Shown: one piece after another, positions 38,037 to 48,754 of the stretch | How positions within the stretch are numbered: position 1 is the stretch's first letter | Layout: every line of letters starts with the position of its first letter | Assembly (NCBI GenBank): GCA_002796995.1 | Contig: PEKW01000006.1 | Location: 558,627 to 622,626, forward strand | Direction: 5' to 3' | Origin: Rhizobium sp. | Lineage (GTDB): Bacteria > Pseudomonadota > Alphaproteobacteria > Rhizobiales > Rhizobiaceae | DNA: 64,000 nucleotides | Notes under the pieces: generated by a model | Database searches by the model: none | Seen by the model: only the letters and a program-made list of their open reading frames with translations | Told to the model about the DNA's origin: nothing | Made by a program: the position numbers and the translations under genes

Positions 38037-38696
38037 TCAGAAAATCGTCGTCGTCAGCAGCAGGATGAAGCCCTTGACCAGAGCAAAGAGCACGCCGGCG
38101 ACCACGATCAGCGAGACGACGAACATCGCCGTTCCCAGCACCACGCACAGACCGTCGCGTTCGAGAATTCCGAAGGAGAACAGGCAGATCGCCATCGCCG
38201 GCAGGATATTGCCGAGCGGCACGGGCAGGATCAGCACGGTCGACAGGACGAGACAGAGCAGGCCGATGAGATATTCGGCGGGCGGATAGATGAGAATGCC
38301 GAGGCGCGGCCGCAGCATGCGCTCGCCCCGCGCCAGCCAGGGCGAGATGCGGCTGACGATCGAGGCGAAGTCACCGCGCGTCATCGACCGTTCGGCGATG
38401 ATCTTCGGCAGCCAGGGCGACTGGCCGAGCATCAGCTGGGCGGAGAGGAAGACGAGCGGAGCACCGGTCAAGGCCGAGGTGCCGGGCGGCGTCGGAATGA
38501 TATTGGGCAACGCGAAGATCAGGATCAACGCACCGAAGGCGCGATCGCCCATGGCCCGGAATATATCGGCGACGGATACACGCTCGCGGCTCTCGTCGCC
38601 GGCGATCGACATCAGGATGTCGGAGAGCCGGCCGCCATGCCTCTGCGATTTGCGATCCCTCGGATCGTTCGCATGCTCGCCGCTCGTCTCTGCCAT
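38037..38696 (-). CDS. exoD: ExoD family exopolysaccharide-synthesis protein
   Basis: RLSDILMSIAGDESRERVSVADIFRAMGDRAFGALILIFALPNIIPTPPGTSALTGAPLVFLSAQLMLG, ExoD signature; ATG at 38696. Confidence 0.9.
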   Translation of the reverse strand: MAETSGEHANDPRDRKSQRHGGRLSDILMSIAGDESRERVSVADIFRAMGDRAFGALILIFALPNIIPTPPGTSALTGAPLVFLSAQLMLGQSPWLPKIIAERSMTRGDFASIVSRISPWLARGERMLRPRLGILIYPPAEYLIGLLCLVLSTVLILPVPLGNILPAMAICLFSFGILERDGLCVVLGTAMFVVSLIVVAGVLFALVKGFILLLTTTIF

Positions 38697-38829
38697 TCCA
38701 TTTCCCCACCGGCTCACGCCCGAATACCCTATTGCCCCTAGCGCAAAACAATGACGGATGTTTGATCAGCGGCCGGCAAAGCGCGCGCCCGGAGGCGGAA
38801 ATTCGTCATGCAGGCGCGGACGCTCGCCC

Positions 38830-40674
38830 TTACATTTGCACGAGATGCCCGGCCGAGACCTCGCGGTATTGCCGCACCGGCGGCACATAGCCGACCGGCC
38901 GCACCGGGCTCTTGATCTCGTCGGTGGAGATGTTGCGCTTAAGGCTGCGCCGGGCAGGGTCCGGGATCGGCACGGCCGCCATCAGCTTGCGCGTATAGGC
39001 ATGCTGCGGATTGTCGAAAACCGCCTGGCGCGGACCGATCTCGACGATCTCGCCGAGATACATCACCGCCACCCGATGGCTCACCCGCTCGACCACGGCC
39101 ATGTCGTGGGAAATGAACAGATAGGCGAGATTGAAGCTCTGCTGCAGGTCGAGCAGCAGGTTGCAGACCTGCGCCTTGATCGACACGTCGAGCGCCGAGA
39201 CGGCCTCGTCGGCGACGATCACCTTGGGATCGAGCATCAGCGAACGGGCGATCGCGATGCGCTGGCGCTGGCCGCCGGAGAATTCATGCGGATAGCGCCG
39301 CATCATGTCGGCCTTCAGCCCCACCCGCTCAAGCAGATCGGCGGCCTTGTCGCGGGCCTGCGCCTTCGGCCCCAGCCCATGCTCGACGAAGGGCTCCATC
39401 ACGGCGCTGCCGACGCTCATGCGCGGATCAAGGCTGGCGAACGGATCCTGGAACACCATCTGGATGCTGCGGCGCATCTTGCGCAGCGCAGTCCGGTCGA
39501 GGTTGACGACGTCATAGCCGTCGAGCGAGATCGCACCGGCGGTCGGCTCGACCAGCCGGGTGATGGAACGGCCCGTCGTAGACTTGCCGCAGCCCGATTC
39601 GCCGACCAGCGCCAGCGTCTCGCCTTCCCTCAGATCGAAGGACACATTCTCCACCGCGTGGACCGCGCCGCTCTTGCGGCCGAGCAGACCGGAGTGGATG
39701 TCGAAGCGGGTCGTGAGATTCTTCACCTCCAGCACCGGCCGCTTGGCACCGTCGACGCCGCCGGCTTCCGTCTCCGGAATGCGGGTCTCGCCCGTGACGA
39801 TGTCGATCACCGGAAAGCGCATGGGCCGTTCGCGACCGCCCATCGAGCCGAGCTTCGGCACGGCAGAGAGAAGTGCGCGCGTATAGGGATGCTTGCCGCG
39901 ATTGAAGATGTCGTCGGTCGTCCCCGTCTCGACAGCCTCCCCGCGGTACATCACGATCGTCCGGTCCGAGACCTCCGCCACCACGCCCATGTCATGCGTG
40001 ATGAACAGCACCGCCATGCCTTCCTCGTCCTGCAGCACCTTGATCAGGTCGAGGATCTGGCCCTGGATCGTCACGTCGAGCGCCGTCGTCGGCTCGTCGG
40101 CGATCAGGAGCTTGGGGCGGCTGGCGAGCGCCATGGCGATCATCACGCGCTGTCGCATGCCGCCGGAAAACTGATGCGGATAGTCGCCGAAACGGTTCTT
40201 GGCGTTCGGGATGCGGACCTTGTCGAGAAGACGCAGCACCTCGGTCTTCGCCTCGGCGGCCGAGACGTCGCGATGACAGGTGATCGCCTCGGCGATCTGC
40301 TTGCCGATCGGGAAGATCGGATTGAGCGAGGTCATCGGCTCCTGGAAGATCATGGCGATCTCGTTGCCGCGCACCCTGCGCATCTCTTCCGCGCCGAGCG
40401 TCAGCAGTTCGCGCCCGTTCAGCTTGACGCTACCCTCGATGCGGCTGGAATTCTGCGGCAGCAGCCGCATGATCGACAGCGAGGTGACGCTCTTGCCCGA
40501 GCCGGATTCGCCGACGATCGCCACGGTTTCGCGCGGCGCCACATCGAAGCTCACGCCCTTGACCACGGATCGCCACTCGTCGCCGACCTTGAACGAAGTC
40601 GTCAGATCGCGGACCGAGAGAACCGGGCCGCCACCCTGAAGATTGCCATTCGCCTTATCCACCATCTGAGACAT
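38830..40674 (-). CDS. Dipeptide/oligopeptide ABC transporter ATPase with two fused ATP-binding domains
   Basis: Two Walker A sites ([26 protein letters not shown]), two signature motifs ([31 protein letters not shown]), two HPYTRAL/HAYTRKL oligo_HPY tails. Confidence 0.92.
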   Translation of the reverse strand: MSQMVDKANGNLQGGGPVLSVRDLTTSFKVGDEWRSVVKGVSFDVAPRETVAIVGESGSGKSVTSLSIMRLLPQNSSRIEGSVKLNGRELLTLGAEEMRRVRGNEIAMIFQEPMTSLNPIFPIGKQIAEAITCHRDVSAAEAKTEVLRLLDKVRIPNAKNRFGDYPHQFSGGMRQRVMIAMALASRPKLLIADEPTTALDVTIQGQILDLIKVLQDEEGMAVLFITHDMGVVAEVSDRTIVMYRGEAVETGTTDDIFNRGKHPYTRALLSAVPKLGSMGGRERPMRFPVIDIVTGETRIPETEAGGVDGAKRPVLEVKNLTTRFDIHSGLLGRKSGAVHAVENVSFDLREGETLALVGESGCGKSTTGRSITRLVEPTAGAISLDGYDVVNLDRTALRKMRRSIQMVFQDPFASLDPRMSVGSAVMEPFVEHGLGPKAQARDKAADLLERVGLKADMMRRYPHEFSGGQRQRIAIARSLMLDPKVIVADEAVSALDVSIKAQVCNLLLDLQQSFNLAYLFISHDMAVVERVSHRVAVMYLGEIVEIGPRQAVFDNPQHAYTRKLMAAVPIPDPARRSLKRNISTDEIKSPVRPVGYVPPVRQYREVSAGHLVQM

Positions 40675-40720
40675 CCCTTGAAGCCTGCGATTTCCGACAA
40701 GAACTCTGGGGGTCGCGGCC

Positions 40721-41884
40721 TTACGCCGCGAGCGCCGTCTCCGCGAGCGTCACCCAGTAGCTGATGCCATAGGGGATCGCCTCGTCATTGAAGTCGTAGG
40801 CCGAATGATGAAGGTTGGCGCTGTCGCCGTTGCCGATGAAGACGAAACTGCCGGGACGCGCCTCCAGCATGTAGGAAAAGTCTTCCGCCCCCATCATCGG
40901 CGGCAGGTCGCCCTCCACCGCCCGTTCACCGGAGATCCGGCGCATCACGCCCAGCGCGAATTCGGTCTCGTGGGCATGGTTGAAGGTCACCGGATAGCCG
41001 CGCCGATAGTGCACGTCGGCGGTGGCGCCGAAGCTCGCGGCAATGCCGTTCGCAACTTCGTTCAGCCGCTTCTCGGCATAATCCCTGGTCTCCGGCAGGA
41101 GCGTGCGGATCGTGCCCGTCATCTTGACGGTATTGGGGATGACGTTCGAGGCTTCACCGCCATGAACCGTCGCCACCGTGACGACCACCGATTTCAGCGG
41201 GTCCATCTCGCGCGAGGCGATTGCCTGCAGCGCAATCACGATGTGGGAGGAGACCAGCACCGGGTCGATGGTCTTGTGCGGCTGGGCCGCATGGCCGCCG
41301 CGCCCGTGCACGATGATCTCGAACTCGTCGGCCGCCGCCATCACCGAGCCCTTGCGGGTGGCGAAATGGCCGACCGGAATCCCGGGATGATTGTGCATGC
41401 CGTAGACCTGGGAAATCCCGAAGGTCTCCATCATGCCGTCCTCGACCATTTCGCGGCCGCCGCCGCCGCCCTCTTCGGCCGGCTGGAAGATCACCGCGAC
41501 CGAGCCGCGAAAATTTCGGGTCTCGGCGAGGTATTTCGCCGCGCCCAGCAGCATGGCGGTGTGCCCGTCATGGCCGCAGGCATGCATCTTGCCCGGCGTC
41601 TTCGACGCCCATTCCTTGCCGCTCGTTTCGTAGATCGGCAGCGCATCCATGTCGGCGCGGAATCCGACCACCGGCCCGTCGCCGCGATTGCCCTTGATGA
41701 TGGCGACGACGCCGGTCCGGCCGATGCCGGTCTCGACCACATCACAACCAAAGGATGTCAGCTTCTCGGCGACGAATTCGGCCGTCTCGTAGACATCGAA
41801 CAGCAGTTCGGGGTTCTCATGGAGGTGGCGGCGCCAAGCGGCTACCTCGCCCTGCAATTCGCTGGCACGGTTCAACACAGGCAT
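40721..41884 (-). CDS. M20 family amidohydrolase/carboxypeptidase (hippurate hydrolase-like)
   Basis: ELQGEVAAWRRHLHENPELLFDVYETAEFV, GFRADMDALPIYETSG, HACGHDGHTAMLLGAAKYL, MMGAEDFSYMLE. Confidence 0.92.
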   Translation of the reverse strand: MPVLNRASELQGEVAAWRRHLHENPELLFDVYETAEFVAEKLTSFGCDVVETGIGRTGVVAIIKGNRGDGPVVGFRADMDALPIYETSGKEWASKTPGKMHACGHDGHTAMLLGAAKYLAETRNFRGSVAVIFQPAEEGGGGGREMVEDGMMETFGISQVYGMHNHPGIPVGHFATRKGSVMAAADEFEIIVHGRGGHAAQPHKTIDPVLVSSHIVIALQAIASREMDPLKSVVVTVATVHGGEASNVIPNTVKMTGTIRTLLPETRDYAEKRLNEVANGIAASFGATADVHYRRGYPVTFNHAHETEFALGVMRRISGERAVEGDLPPMMGAEDFSYMLEARPGSFVFIGNGDSANLHHSAYDFNDEAIPYGISYWVTLAETALAA

Positions 41885-42206
41885 GCGTTCGGTCCTCGGT
41901 TATTCTTGTGGTTCCCACTCTTGTTGGCCCATACTGCGCTGCCTCAAAGCGCTTTTGCAAGCCGCAATTTTCCGCCTTGAACGCAAAATAGGCCTATGCT
42001 TAGATAGCCCAAATTTTGATCAGGCCCGCCATCTTCGGATGTCTTTTTCGAACCGGCGGCGAGTTCAGCGGAGGCCAGAAAATCAAAATTACGAAACAAG
42101 GCCCGATATATAAACACGACGGGCCTTGATCGCCGGGAGAGCGGGAACTCTCCTTCGGCCGCAATGACGATCACAACTCCAACTATAAAAACAGGGGAAT
42201 GACGAC

Positions 42207-43913
42207 ATGCAGAAACTTCGCATACTATTGGCAGCTTCGGCCGCAGCGCTGGCCTTCCAGGCCGCGCCTGCACTGGCCGAGCGAGGCTCGGACGGCGAAC
42301 TGAAGATCCTCTTCTGGCAGGCCGTTTCCACCCTCAACCCCTATCTCTCCGGCGGCACGAAGGAAGTCTACAGCTCGTCCATGGTGCTCGAGCCGCTCGC
42401 CCGCTATGACGAGACCGGCGCGCTGGTGGCCATGCTCGCCGCCGAAATCCCGACCGTCGAGAACGGCGGCGTCGCGGCCGACCTCAAGAGCATCACCTGG
42501 AAGTTGAAGCCGGACCTCAAATGGTCGGACGGCACGCCGGTGACCGCCGATGACGCCATCTTCACATGGAAGTACTGCACGGCGCCGGACGGCGGCTGCG
42601 CCCAGGCCGCCTATTACGAAGGCGTGACCAATGTCGAGGCGGTCGACGCCTCCACCATCAAGGTGTCCTTCGCCGAAGCCAAGCCCTACCCCTACAGCGC
42701 CTTCGTCGGCGCCCAGTCGCCGGTCATCCAGGCCGCCCAGTTCAAGGATTGCCTCGGCGCCAAGGCGCCGGAATGCACCGCCGCCAATTTCGGTCCGATC
42801 GGCACCGGCCCCTTCGTCGTCAAGGAATTCAAGGCCAACGACGTCATCACCTTCGAAGCCAACAAGAATTATCGCGACCCGGCAAAGCCGGCCTTCGCCA
42901 CCGCGACGCTCAAGGGCGGCGGTGATGCGGCATCGGCCGCCCGCGCAGTGCTGGAAACCGGCGAATTCGACTATGCCTGGAACATGCAGGTCGAGCCGGA
43001 AATTCTCGCCACCATGGTCGCCGCCGGCAAGGGCAAGCTCGTCACCGCCTTCGGCACCCAGGTCGAACGTATCGACGTCAACGCCTTCGCCGTCGACTCC
43101 TCGCTGGGCGACAAGCGCTCCACCAAAGAAGCAGGTCCCCATCCGGCCTTCAAGGATCCGGCCGTGCGCAGGGCCCTGTCGCTCGCCATCGACCGCGACA
43201 TCATCGACGAAGCCGGCTACGGCGAAGCGGGTCAGCCGACCTGCAACATCCTGCCCGCCCCGGATATCTACAAGTCGACCGATGTCGACTGGTGCCTGAA
43301 GCAGGACGTCGAGGGCGCCAACAAGCTGCTCGACGACGCCGGCTGGGTGAAGGGCTCCGACGGCATCCGCGAGAAAGACGGCGTGAAGCTGTCCTTCCTC
43401 TACCAGAGCTCGACCAACTCGGTGCGTCAGGCAACCCAGGCGCTGGTCAAGGACATGTGGTCGCAGATCGGCGTCGAAGTCGAATTGCGCAACATCGCCG
43501 CTTCGGTCTTCTTCGGCGGCGATCCGGCTTCCCCGGACACCTTCCAGAAGTTCTATGCCGACCTCCAGATGTACACCAACAACTTCGACGGCACCGATCC
43601 GGAGAAGTACATGGCCGGCTGGATGTGCGACAAGATCCCGAGCCCGGCCAATGGCTGGCAGGGCGAGAACATCGTCCGCTACTGCAATGCGGACTATGAC
43701 AAGCTCGTCGTCGAACTCGGCAAGACCGCCAAGCTCGAGGACCGCGCTGTCATCGCCAAGAAGCTGAACGACATGCTGACCAACGACGTGGCGCAGATCC
43801 CGCTCATCCATCGCGGTAGCGTCTCGTCCCATTCGGTCACCCTCGAAGGCGTCCGGATGAACGCCTGGGACAGCGAACTGTGGAACGTCGCTGACTGGAC
43901 TCGCAAGAAGTAA
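42207..43913 (+). CDS. Peptide ABC transporter substrate-binding protein (SBP family 5)
   Basis: Signal peptide; LKPDLKWSDGTPVTADDAIFTWKY; PAVRRALSLAIDRDIIDEAGYG. Confidence 0.92.
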   Translation: MQKLRILLAASAAALAFQAAPALAERGSDGELKILFWQAVSTLNPYLSGGTKEVYSSSMVLEPLARYDETGALVAMLAAEIPTVENGGVAADLKSITWKLKPDLKWSDGTPVTADDAIFTWKYCTAPDGGCAQAAYYEGVTNVEAVDASTIKVSFAEAKPYPYSAFVGAQSPVIQAAQFKDCLGAKAPECTAANFGPIGTGPFVVKEFKANDVITFEANKNYRDPAKPAFATATLKGGGDAASAARAVLETGEFDYAWNMQVEPEILATMVAAGKGKLVTAFGTQVERIDVNAFAVDSSLGDKRSTKEAGPHPAFKDPAVRRALSLAIDRDIIDEAGYGEAGQPTCNILPAPDIYKSTDVDWCLKQDVEGANKLLDDAGWVKGSDGIREKDGVKLSFLYQSSTNSVRQATQALVKDMWSQIGVEVELRNIAASVFFGGDPASPDTFQKFYADLQMYTNNFDGTDPEKYMAGWMCDKIPSPANGWQGENIVRYCNADYDKLVVELGKTAKLEDRAVIAKKLNDMLTNDVAQIPLIHRGSVSSHSVTLEGVRMNAWDSELWNVADWTRKK

Positions 43914-43986
43914 GTGCCGTTTCGCCGGGCCTGCATCTCCGCCGGCCCGGCGACCGCCCTCTTCGTGACAGTCAGGGAACCATCCG

Positions 43987-44997
43987 ATGTTCACCTACAC
44001 TCTGCGGCGATTGCTGTTTGCAATCCCGACGCTGCTGATTATCAGCTTCATCATCTTCGCCCTGCTGGATCTCGCTCCCAACGATCCCCTCGGCGACCTG
44101 CCCTTGACCATTCCGCCCGAAGTTCGCGAACAGATGCGAGCCGCCCTGGGCCTGGATCAACCCTTCTTCATCCGCTTCCTCAAATGGCTGCAGCAGTTCT
44201 TCATCAACGAACCGCTGAACATTTTCGAACAGCTCACCGGTTTGACCATCGGCACCGGGGAGCGCCTGCGCGTGCTGTCCTGGGCCACCCGCAGCCCGGT
44301 CGTCGACCTCATCGTCCAGCGCCTGCCCCAAACGCTCTGGGTCGTCGGCCTGTCCTATCTGTTCGGCGTCATGCTGGCGATCCCGATCGGGGTGATCTCG
44401 GCCTACAAGCAGTATTCGGTGTTCGACCAGATCGGCACCTTCGTCTCGATGGTCGGCTATTCCGTGCCGACCTTCTTCACCGGCGTGCTGCTGATCGTCG
44501 TCTTCAGCTCGCACCTGCAGTGGTTCCCGTCGATCTACGACACCAATCTCGTCGTCAACGACTGGTCGAGCTTCGTCGCCCAGGTGAGGCAAATGTTCCT
44601 GCCGGTCGTCGTGCTCACCCTCTACAACACCTCGCAGATCAGCCGCTTCGTGCGAGCCTCCATGCTGGACAACCTGCACCAGGACTATGTCCGCACCGCG
44701 CGGGCCAAGGGCGTGAAGGAGAAGGTCGTGCTTCTGGTCCACGTACTGCGCAACAGCCTGATCCCGGTGGTCACGGTCATCGCGCTCGGCGTTCCCACCA
44801 TCTTTTCCGGTGCCATCATCACCGAGCAGATCTTCCGGGTGAACGGGCTTGGCCAATTGCTGATCACCGCTATCCAGGGCGCGGACATCCCGCTGGTGCA
44901 GACGCTCACCTTCATCTTCGCGGTGCTAATCGTCCTCTTCAACCTGATTGCCGACGTCCTCTACGGCATTCTCGACCCGAGGATTCGCTATGACTGA
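43987..44997 (+). CDS. Peptide ABC transporter permease (DppB-like)
   Basis: MFTYTLRRLLFAIPTLLIISFIIFALLDLAPNDPLGD; RTARAKGVKEKVVLLVHVLRNSLIPVVTVIALGVPTIFSGAIITEQIF. Confidence 0.92.
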   Translation: MFTYTLRRLLFAIPTLLIISFIIFALLDLAPNDPLGDLPLTIPPEVREQMRAALGLDQPFFIRFLKWLQQFFINEPLNIFEQLTGLTIGTGERLRVLSWATRSPVVDLIVQRLPQTLWVVGLSYLFGVMLAIPIGVISAYKQYSVFDQIGTFVSMVGYSVPTFFTGVLLIVVFSSHLQWFPSIYDTNLVVNDWSSFVAQVRQMFLPVVVLTLYNTSQISRFVRASMLDNLHQDYVRTARAKGVKEKVVLLVHVLRNSLIPVVTVIALGVPTIFSGAIITEQIFRVNGLGQLLITAIQGADIPLVQTLTFIFAVLIVLFNLIADVLYGILDPRIRYD

Positions 44998-45898
44998 CGC
45001 CATCGCCACCATCGAAAAGCCGAGCGGCTCGTTCGCCGGCGATCTCTGGCGCCAGTTCCGGGCGCATCCGGGCGGCGTCGCGGGCCTTATCGTCTTCGCC
45101 TTCATCGTGGTCGCCGTCTATCTCGGGCCGTTCATCCACACGATCGATCCGAACAAGATCGACATCAAGGCGAAGAACCAGGGCCCGTCCTGGACACATC
45201 CCTTCGGCACTGACAATCTCGGCCACGACATGCTGGCCCAGGTTCTCGCCGGCGGGCAGATCTCGCTCGCCGTCGGCATCACGGCCATGCTTCTGGCCCT
45301 GCTGCTCGGCACGCTGGTCGGCGTCCTGTCCGGCTACTTCAAGCAGATCGACGGCATGCTGATGCGGATCACCGACCTGTTCCTCGCGCTGCCGCTGCTG
45401 CCGCTACTGCTGGTGATCATCATGCTGTTCCGCGACACGCTCAGGGCTGCCTTCGGCCCGGAGACCGGGATCTTCATCCTCATCGTCTTCGTCATCGGCG
45501 TCACCAGCTGGATGCACACGGCCCGCATCGTGCGCGGCGACGTGCTGGCGGTCAAAAGCCACGAATTCGTGCTGGCGGCCAAGGCGAGCGGCATGTGGGA
45601 ATACCGGGTGATCCTCAAGCACATCCTGCCGAACGTCATGAGCTCGATCATGGTCTCGGCGACGCTCGGCATCGCCTCGGCGATCATCACGGAATCGGCG
45701 CTGTCCTTCCTCGGCCTCGGCTTCCCGTCGGACTTCCCGACTTGGGGCCGCCTGCTGTTCGACGGCGCCAACTTCCTGCAGATCAACCCGTCGCGCGTGC
45801 TCTGGCCGGGCCTCGCCATTTCGCTCACGGTTTTGAGCGTCAACTATATCGGCGACGCCATCCGCGATGCGCTCGATCCGAGGATGGTGAAACGCTGA
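44990..45898 (+). CDS. Peptide ABC transporter permease (DppC-like)
   Basis: HPFGTDNLGHDMLAQVLAGGQISLAVGI; ESALSFLGLGFPSDFPTWGRLLFDG; ATG at 44990 overlaps dppB-like stop. Confidence 0.92.
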   Translation: MTDAIATIEKPSGSFAGDLWRQFRAHPGGVAGLIVFAFIVVAVYLGPFIHTIDPNKIDIKAKNQGPSWTHPFGTDNLGHDMLAQVLAGGQISLAVGITAMLLALLLGTLVGVLSGYFKQIDGMLMRITDLFLALPLLPLLLVIIMLFRDTLRAAFGPETGIFILIVFVIGVTSWMHTARIVRGDVLAVKSHEFVLAAKASGMWEYRVILKHILPNVMSSIMVSATLGIASAIITESALSFLGLGFPSDFPTWGRLLFDGANFLQINPSRVLWPGLAISLTVLSVNYIGDAIRDALDPRMVKR

Positions 45899-45900
45899 AC

Positions 45901-46005
45901 TCCCTTCTCCCCATCGGGGAGAAGGTGGCCCTAAGGGCCGGATGAGGGGGGCGAAGCCAACTGATCTCGTGCGCATGGCCCCCTCATCGCCTCGCATTCG
46001 CTCCC
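45901..46005. repeat. Palindromic repeat family A, between convergent genes
   Basis: tcccttctccccatcggggagaaggtggccctaagggccggatgagggggg ... ccccctcatcgcctcgcattcgctcc. Confidence 0.75.
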
Positions 46006-47337
46006 TCAAACCCCGCTGATGATCTCGATCTTCGAGCCGTCGAAGAAACGCGACAGGCGGAAGGCTGTCGGGTCGACGCAAGGAGCGTGTCCGGTGACGA
46101 GGTCCGCCATGAGCCGCCCCGCCCCCGGACCGATGCCGAAACCATGGCCGGAGAAACCGGTGGCGATGAAGAAGCCGGGAACTTCCTCGACCGGCGAGAT
46201 CACCGGCACGGCGTCCGGCGACACGTCGATATAGCCGGCCCAGCGCTGCTCGATCTCCGCCTTGGCGAAGACTGGATACTCCTTCTTGAGCTGCGCCAGG
46301 GCATGGTTGGTCCATTTGTCCGAGGGCTTCGGGTCGAGCACGCGGCAACGTTCGAACGGCGTCTCCTCGTCCATGCGCCAGCGCTGCGCCATGCGGCCCT
46401 CCTCGAGGAAGCGGCCGGAGATGCGGAAGCGCAACGAGCGCCATTCGCTTTTCAGCGCCGGCAGGAACTTCAGCATGAAGCGGAAACTGTCCGGCACGAT
46501 TTCGACGATGTTGTCGTAGCGCGAGGCGATCGTGTAGCCGCCGTCCTGGCGCTTGCGGAAGGCGAAGTCCTTGCCATAGAGCGTGTGTTCCGGCCCGCCC
46601 TCGATAGGCTTGGTGCGGATGACGGTGTTCATCACCTTCAGTTGCGGCAGGTCGATGCCGGCATTGCGGGCAAACAGGCTCGACCAGGCGCCGCCGGCCA
46701 GAACGACCGACGAGCAGGCGATCGACCCGCGCTCGGTGACCACGCCGGAGATCTTCCCGCCCGACGTCTCGATGCCGCGCACCGCACAGTTCGTCAGGAT
46801 ATGCGCGCCCTTGTCGCGGGCGGCCTCGGCGATCGCCGGTGCGGCCTTCTGCGGCTCGGCGCGGCCGTCGGCCGGCGTGAACAGCGCGCTCTTGAAGTCG
46901 TGCTTCATGCCGGGATAGAGCCCGCTGAATTCCGGCCCGTCAATCATCCGCGACTTCATCTGGTAGTCGCTGAGAATGTCCGGCCACTCGGCATTCTTCG
47001 CCGCATATTTGTCGTCGAGCGAGGCAAAGACGATGCCGCACTGCTTGTAGCCGGTGTCGCGGCCGGTGCGGGCGTCGAGCCCCTGCCAGATACGGATCGC
47101 CTCGGCCATCAGCGGGACCTCGCGCGGATCGCGCCAGGAAATGCGCACCCAGCCCCAGTTGCGGCTCGACTGTTCCTCGCCGATGCCGCCCTTTTCGCAG
47201 AGCGCCACCGACACGCCGCGTTCGGCCAGTTCCAGCGCCGTCGACACGCCGATGATGCCGCCGCCGATGACGACGACGTCGACGCGGGCAGGCATGTGCG
47301 CGTCACCTTGAACGGGAACGACCTTGGGACCGGGCAT
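46006..47337 (-). CDS. FAD-dependent oxidoreductase (DAO/glycine oxidase family)
   Basis: VDVVVIGGGIIGVSTALELAERGVSVALCEKGGIGEEQSSRNWGWVR; FIATGFSGHGFGIGPGAGRLMADLVTG. Confidence 0.92.
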   Translation of the reverse strand: MPGPKVVPVQGDAHMPARVDVVVIGGGIIGVSTALELAERGVSVALCEKGGIGEEQSSRNWGWVRISWRDPREVPLMAEAIRIWQGLDARTGRDTGYKQCGIVFASLDDKYAAKNAEWPDILSDYQMKSRMIDGPEFSGLYPGMKHDFKSALFTPADGRAEPQKAAPAIAEAARDKGAHILTNCAVRGIETSGGKISGVVTERGSIACSSVVLAGGAWSSLFARNAGIDLPQLKVMNTVIRTKPIEGGPEHTLYGKDFAFRKRQDGGYTIASRYDNIVEIVPDSFRFMLKFLPALKSEWRSLRFRISGRFLEEGRMAQRWRMDEETPFERCRVLDPKPSDKWTNHALAQLKKEYPVFAKAEIEQRWAGYIDVSPDAVPVISPVEEVPGFFIATGFSGHGFGIGPGAGRLMADLVTGHAPCVDPTAFRLSRFFDGSKIEIISGV

Positions 47338-47497
47338 AGGGATGAACTCCTGAAAGACGATTGGGTCCGGCAGGAGGGGAAGGACGTCGGTTGGCTGCCG
47401 GTGCAATGCCGAGCTATAGCACCGGCAAATCGCTTCGTCACGCCGGCAGGCTGACGCAGCGCGTTCGAAAAACGACAGTTCTGGTCGGTCCCGTCCG

Positions 47498-47848
47498 TCA
47501 GTGGTACTTGGCCTTCTCGACGGTCAGGATATGCTCCGCATCGAGGGCAGCGATCGGCAAGTCGGGATTGGCCGGTATTTCACCGGACAGCTGAAGCGCC
47601 AGATAGCGGCCACAGCAGACGCGCAGGAACGAGGTGAAATTGCCGAGATCGTGCCCGGCGTCGATCGATTCATGATAGAGCTTGGCGATCAGCTGGATCA
47701 CGGTCATGCCGTCGCGACGGCCGACCTCCTCCAGCGTCATCCAGAAGAAGTTCTCCAGCCGTACGCTGGTCACCATGCCGTCGATCCGGAGCGACTTCGT
47801 CTGGCTTTCCCAGAGACCCGGATCGGCCTGGATGAAGAGTTTGCACAT
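47498..47848 (-). CDS. Ribbon-helix-helix domain protein (RHH_4-like)
   Basis: KSLRIDGMVTSVRLENFFWMTLEEVGRRDGMTVIQLIAKLYHESIDAGHDLGNFTSFLRVCCGRYL. Confidence 0.8.
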   Translation of the reverse strand: MCKLFIQADPGLWESQTKSLRIDGMVTSVRLENFFWMTLEEVGRRDGMTVIQLIAKLYHESIDAGHDLGNFTSFLRVCCGRYLALQLSGEIPANPDLPIAALDAEHILTVEKAKYH

Positions 47849-47944
47849 GGTTTCCTCCCGAATGTGCGGCCTCGACGTGGATCAGACCCTATCGCGGAAC
47901 GGCGGAGCTCGCAAAGCCCCGCCGCCTCGGCAAAAGGTCGTGGA

Positions 47945-48511
47945 TCAGGCGGAAAGCACCGCCATGAACTGCTTCAGCCATGCCGGATGGGCCGGCCATG
48001 CCGGCGCGGTCACCAGCTTTCCGTCGGTCACGGCCGCGTCGATGGCGATGTCGGCATAGGTGCCGCCGGCGAGTTCCACTTCGGGACGGCAGGCCGGATA
48101 GGCCGAGCAGGTACGGCCCTCGAGCACGCGGGCGGCGGCGAGGATCTGCGCGCCATGGCAGACGGCGGCAACCGGCTTGTCGGCGTCGAAGAAGTGCTTC
48201 ACGGCGGCGATTACCTCCGGATTGAGGCGCAGATATTCCGGCGCCCGGCCGCCCGGAATGACCAGCGCGTCATAGTCCGATGCCTTGATGTCGGCGAAGG
48301 TGGCGTTGAGCGCGAAATTATGGCCGCGCTTTTCCGTATAGGTCTGATCGCCTTCGAAATCGTGGATCGAGGTGGCGATCGTCTGACCCGCCTTCTTGCC
48401 GGGGCAAACGGCGTCGACGGTGTAGCCACAGGCCAGCAGCGTCTGGAACGGCACCATGGTTTCGTAGTCTTCGGCGAAATCGCCGGTAATCATCAGGATC
48501 TTCTTCGACAT
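47945..48511 (-). CDS. DJ-1/PfpI family protein
   Basis: [74 protein letters not shown] nucleophile elbow. Confidence 0.92.
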   Translation of the reverse strand: MSKKILMITGDFAEDYETMVPFQTLLACGYTVDAVCPGKKAGQTIATSIHDFEGDQTYTEKRGHNFALNATFADIKASDYDALVIPGGRAPEYLRLNPEVIAAVKHFFDADKPVAAVCHGAQILAAARVLEGRTCSAYPACRPEVELAGGTYADIAIDAAVTDGKLVTAPAWPAHPAWLKQFMAVLSA

Positions 48512-48570
48512 GTCATCCTCCCGTTCTGGAATGTCGGGCGGACGCTAGCAAATCGCCTGCGGCGGCGGGT

Positions 48571-48595
48571 ATTATCGCCATACTACAGCGATAAT
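48571..48595. promoter_or_regulatory. Inverted repeat in pfpI/P1-peptidase divergent region
   Basis: ATTATCGC-catactaca-GCGATAAT. Confidence 0.5.
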
Positions 48596-48754
48596 TTTCA
48601 GAAGCCAGGAAGTGACCTCTCTTGCGGCCTGATGCCCCTCCGGCGCCATCCTCCTTCCATGGCTTGATTCCGATCACGGACGAGGCCAATCTCCGCGCAT
48701 ATTTTCAAGGCCATAGGTGGTTCCCATCGAACCAAAGCGCATACGAGGAGCGGC

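Noticed and set aside
38758-40764. 668-aa plus-strand ORF antisense to the fused peptide ABC ATPase
   Set aside because: Shadow ORF of a high-GC gene: Arg/His/Asp-rich composition and no domain pattern, while the opposite strand is a clear double ABC ATPase.
42225-43994. 589-aa minus-strand ORF antisense to the SBP gene, and similar long ORFs at 3504-4916, 7345-8850, 16409-17698, 22516-23946, 49929-51704 and 59268-60923
   Set aside because: Typical GC-driven shadow ORFs; Gly/Asp/Arg/His-rich translations without family signatures, each opposite a well-supported gene.
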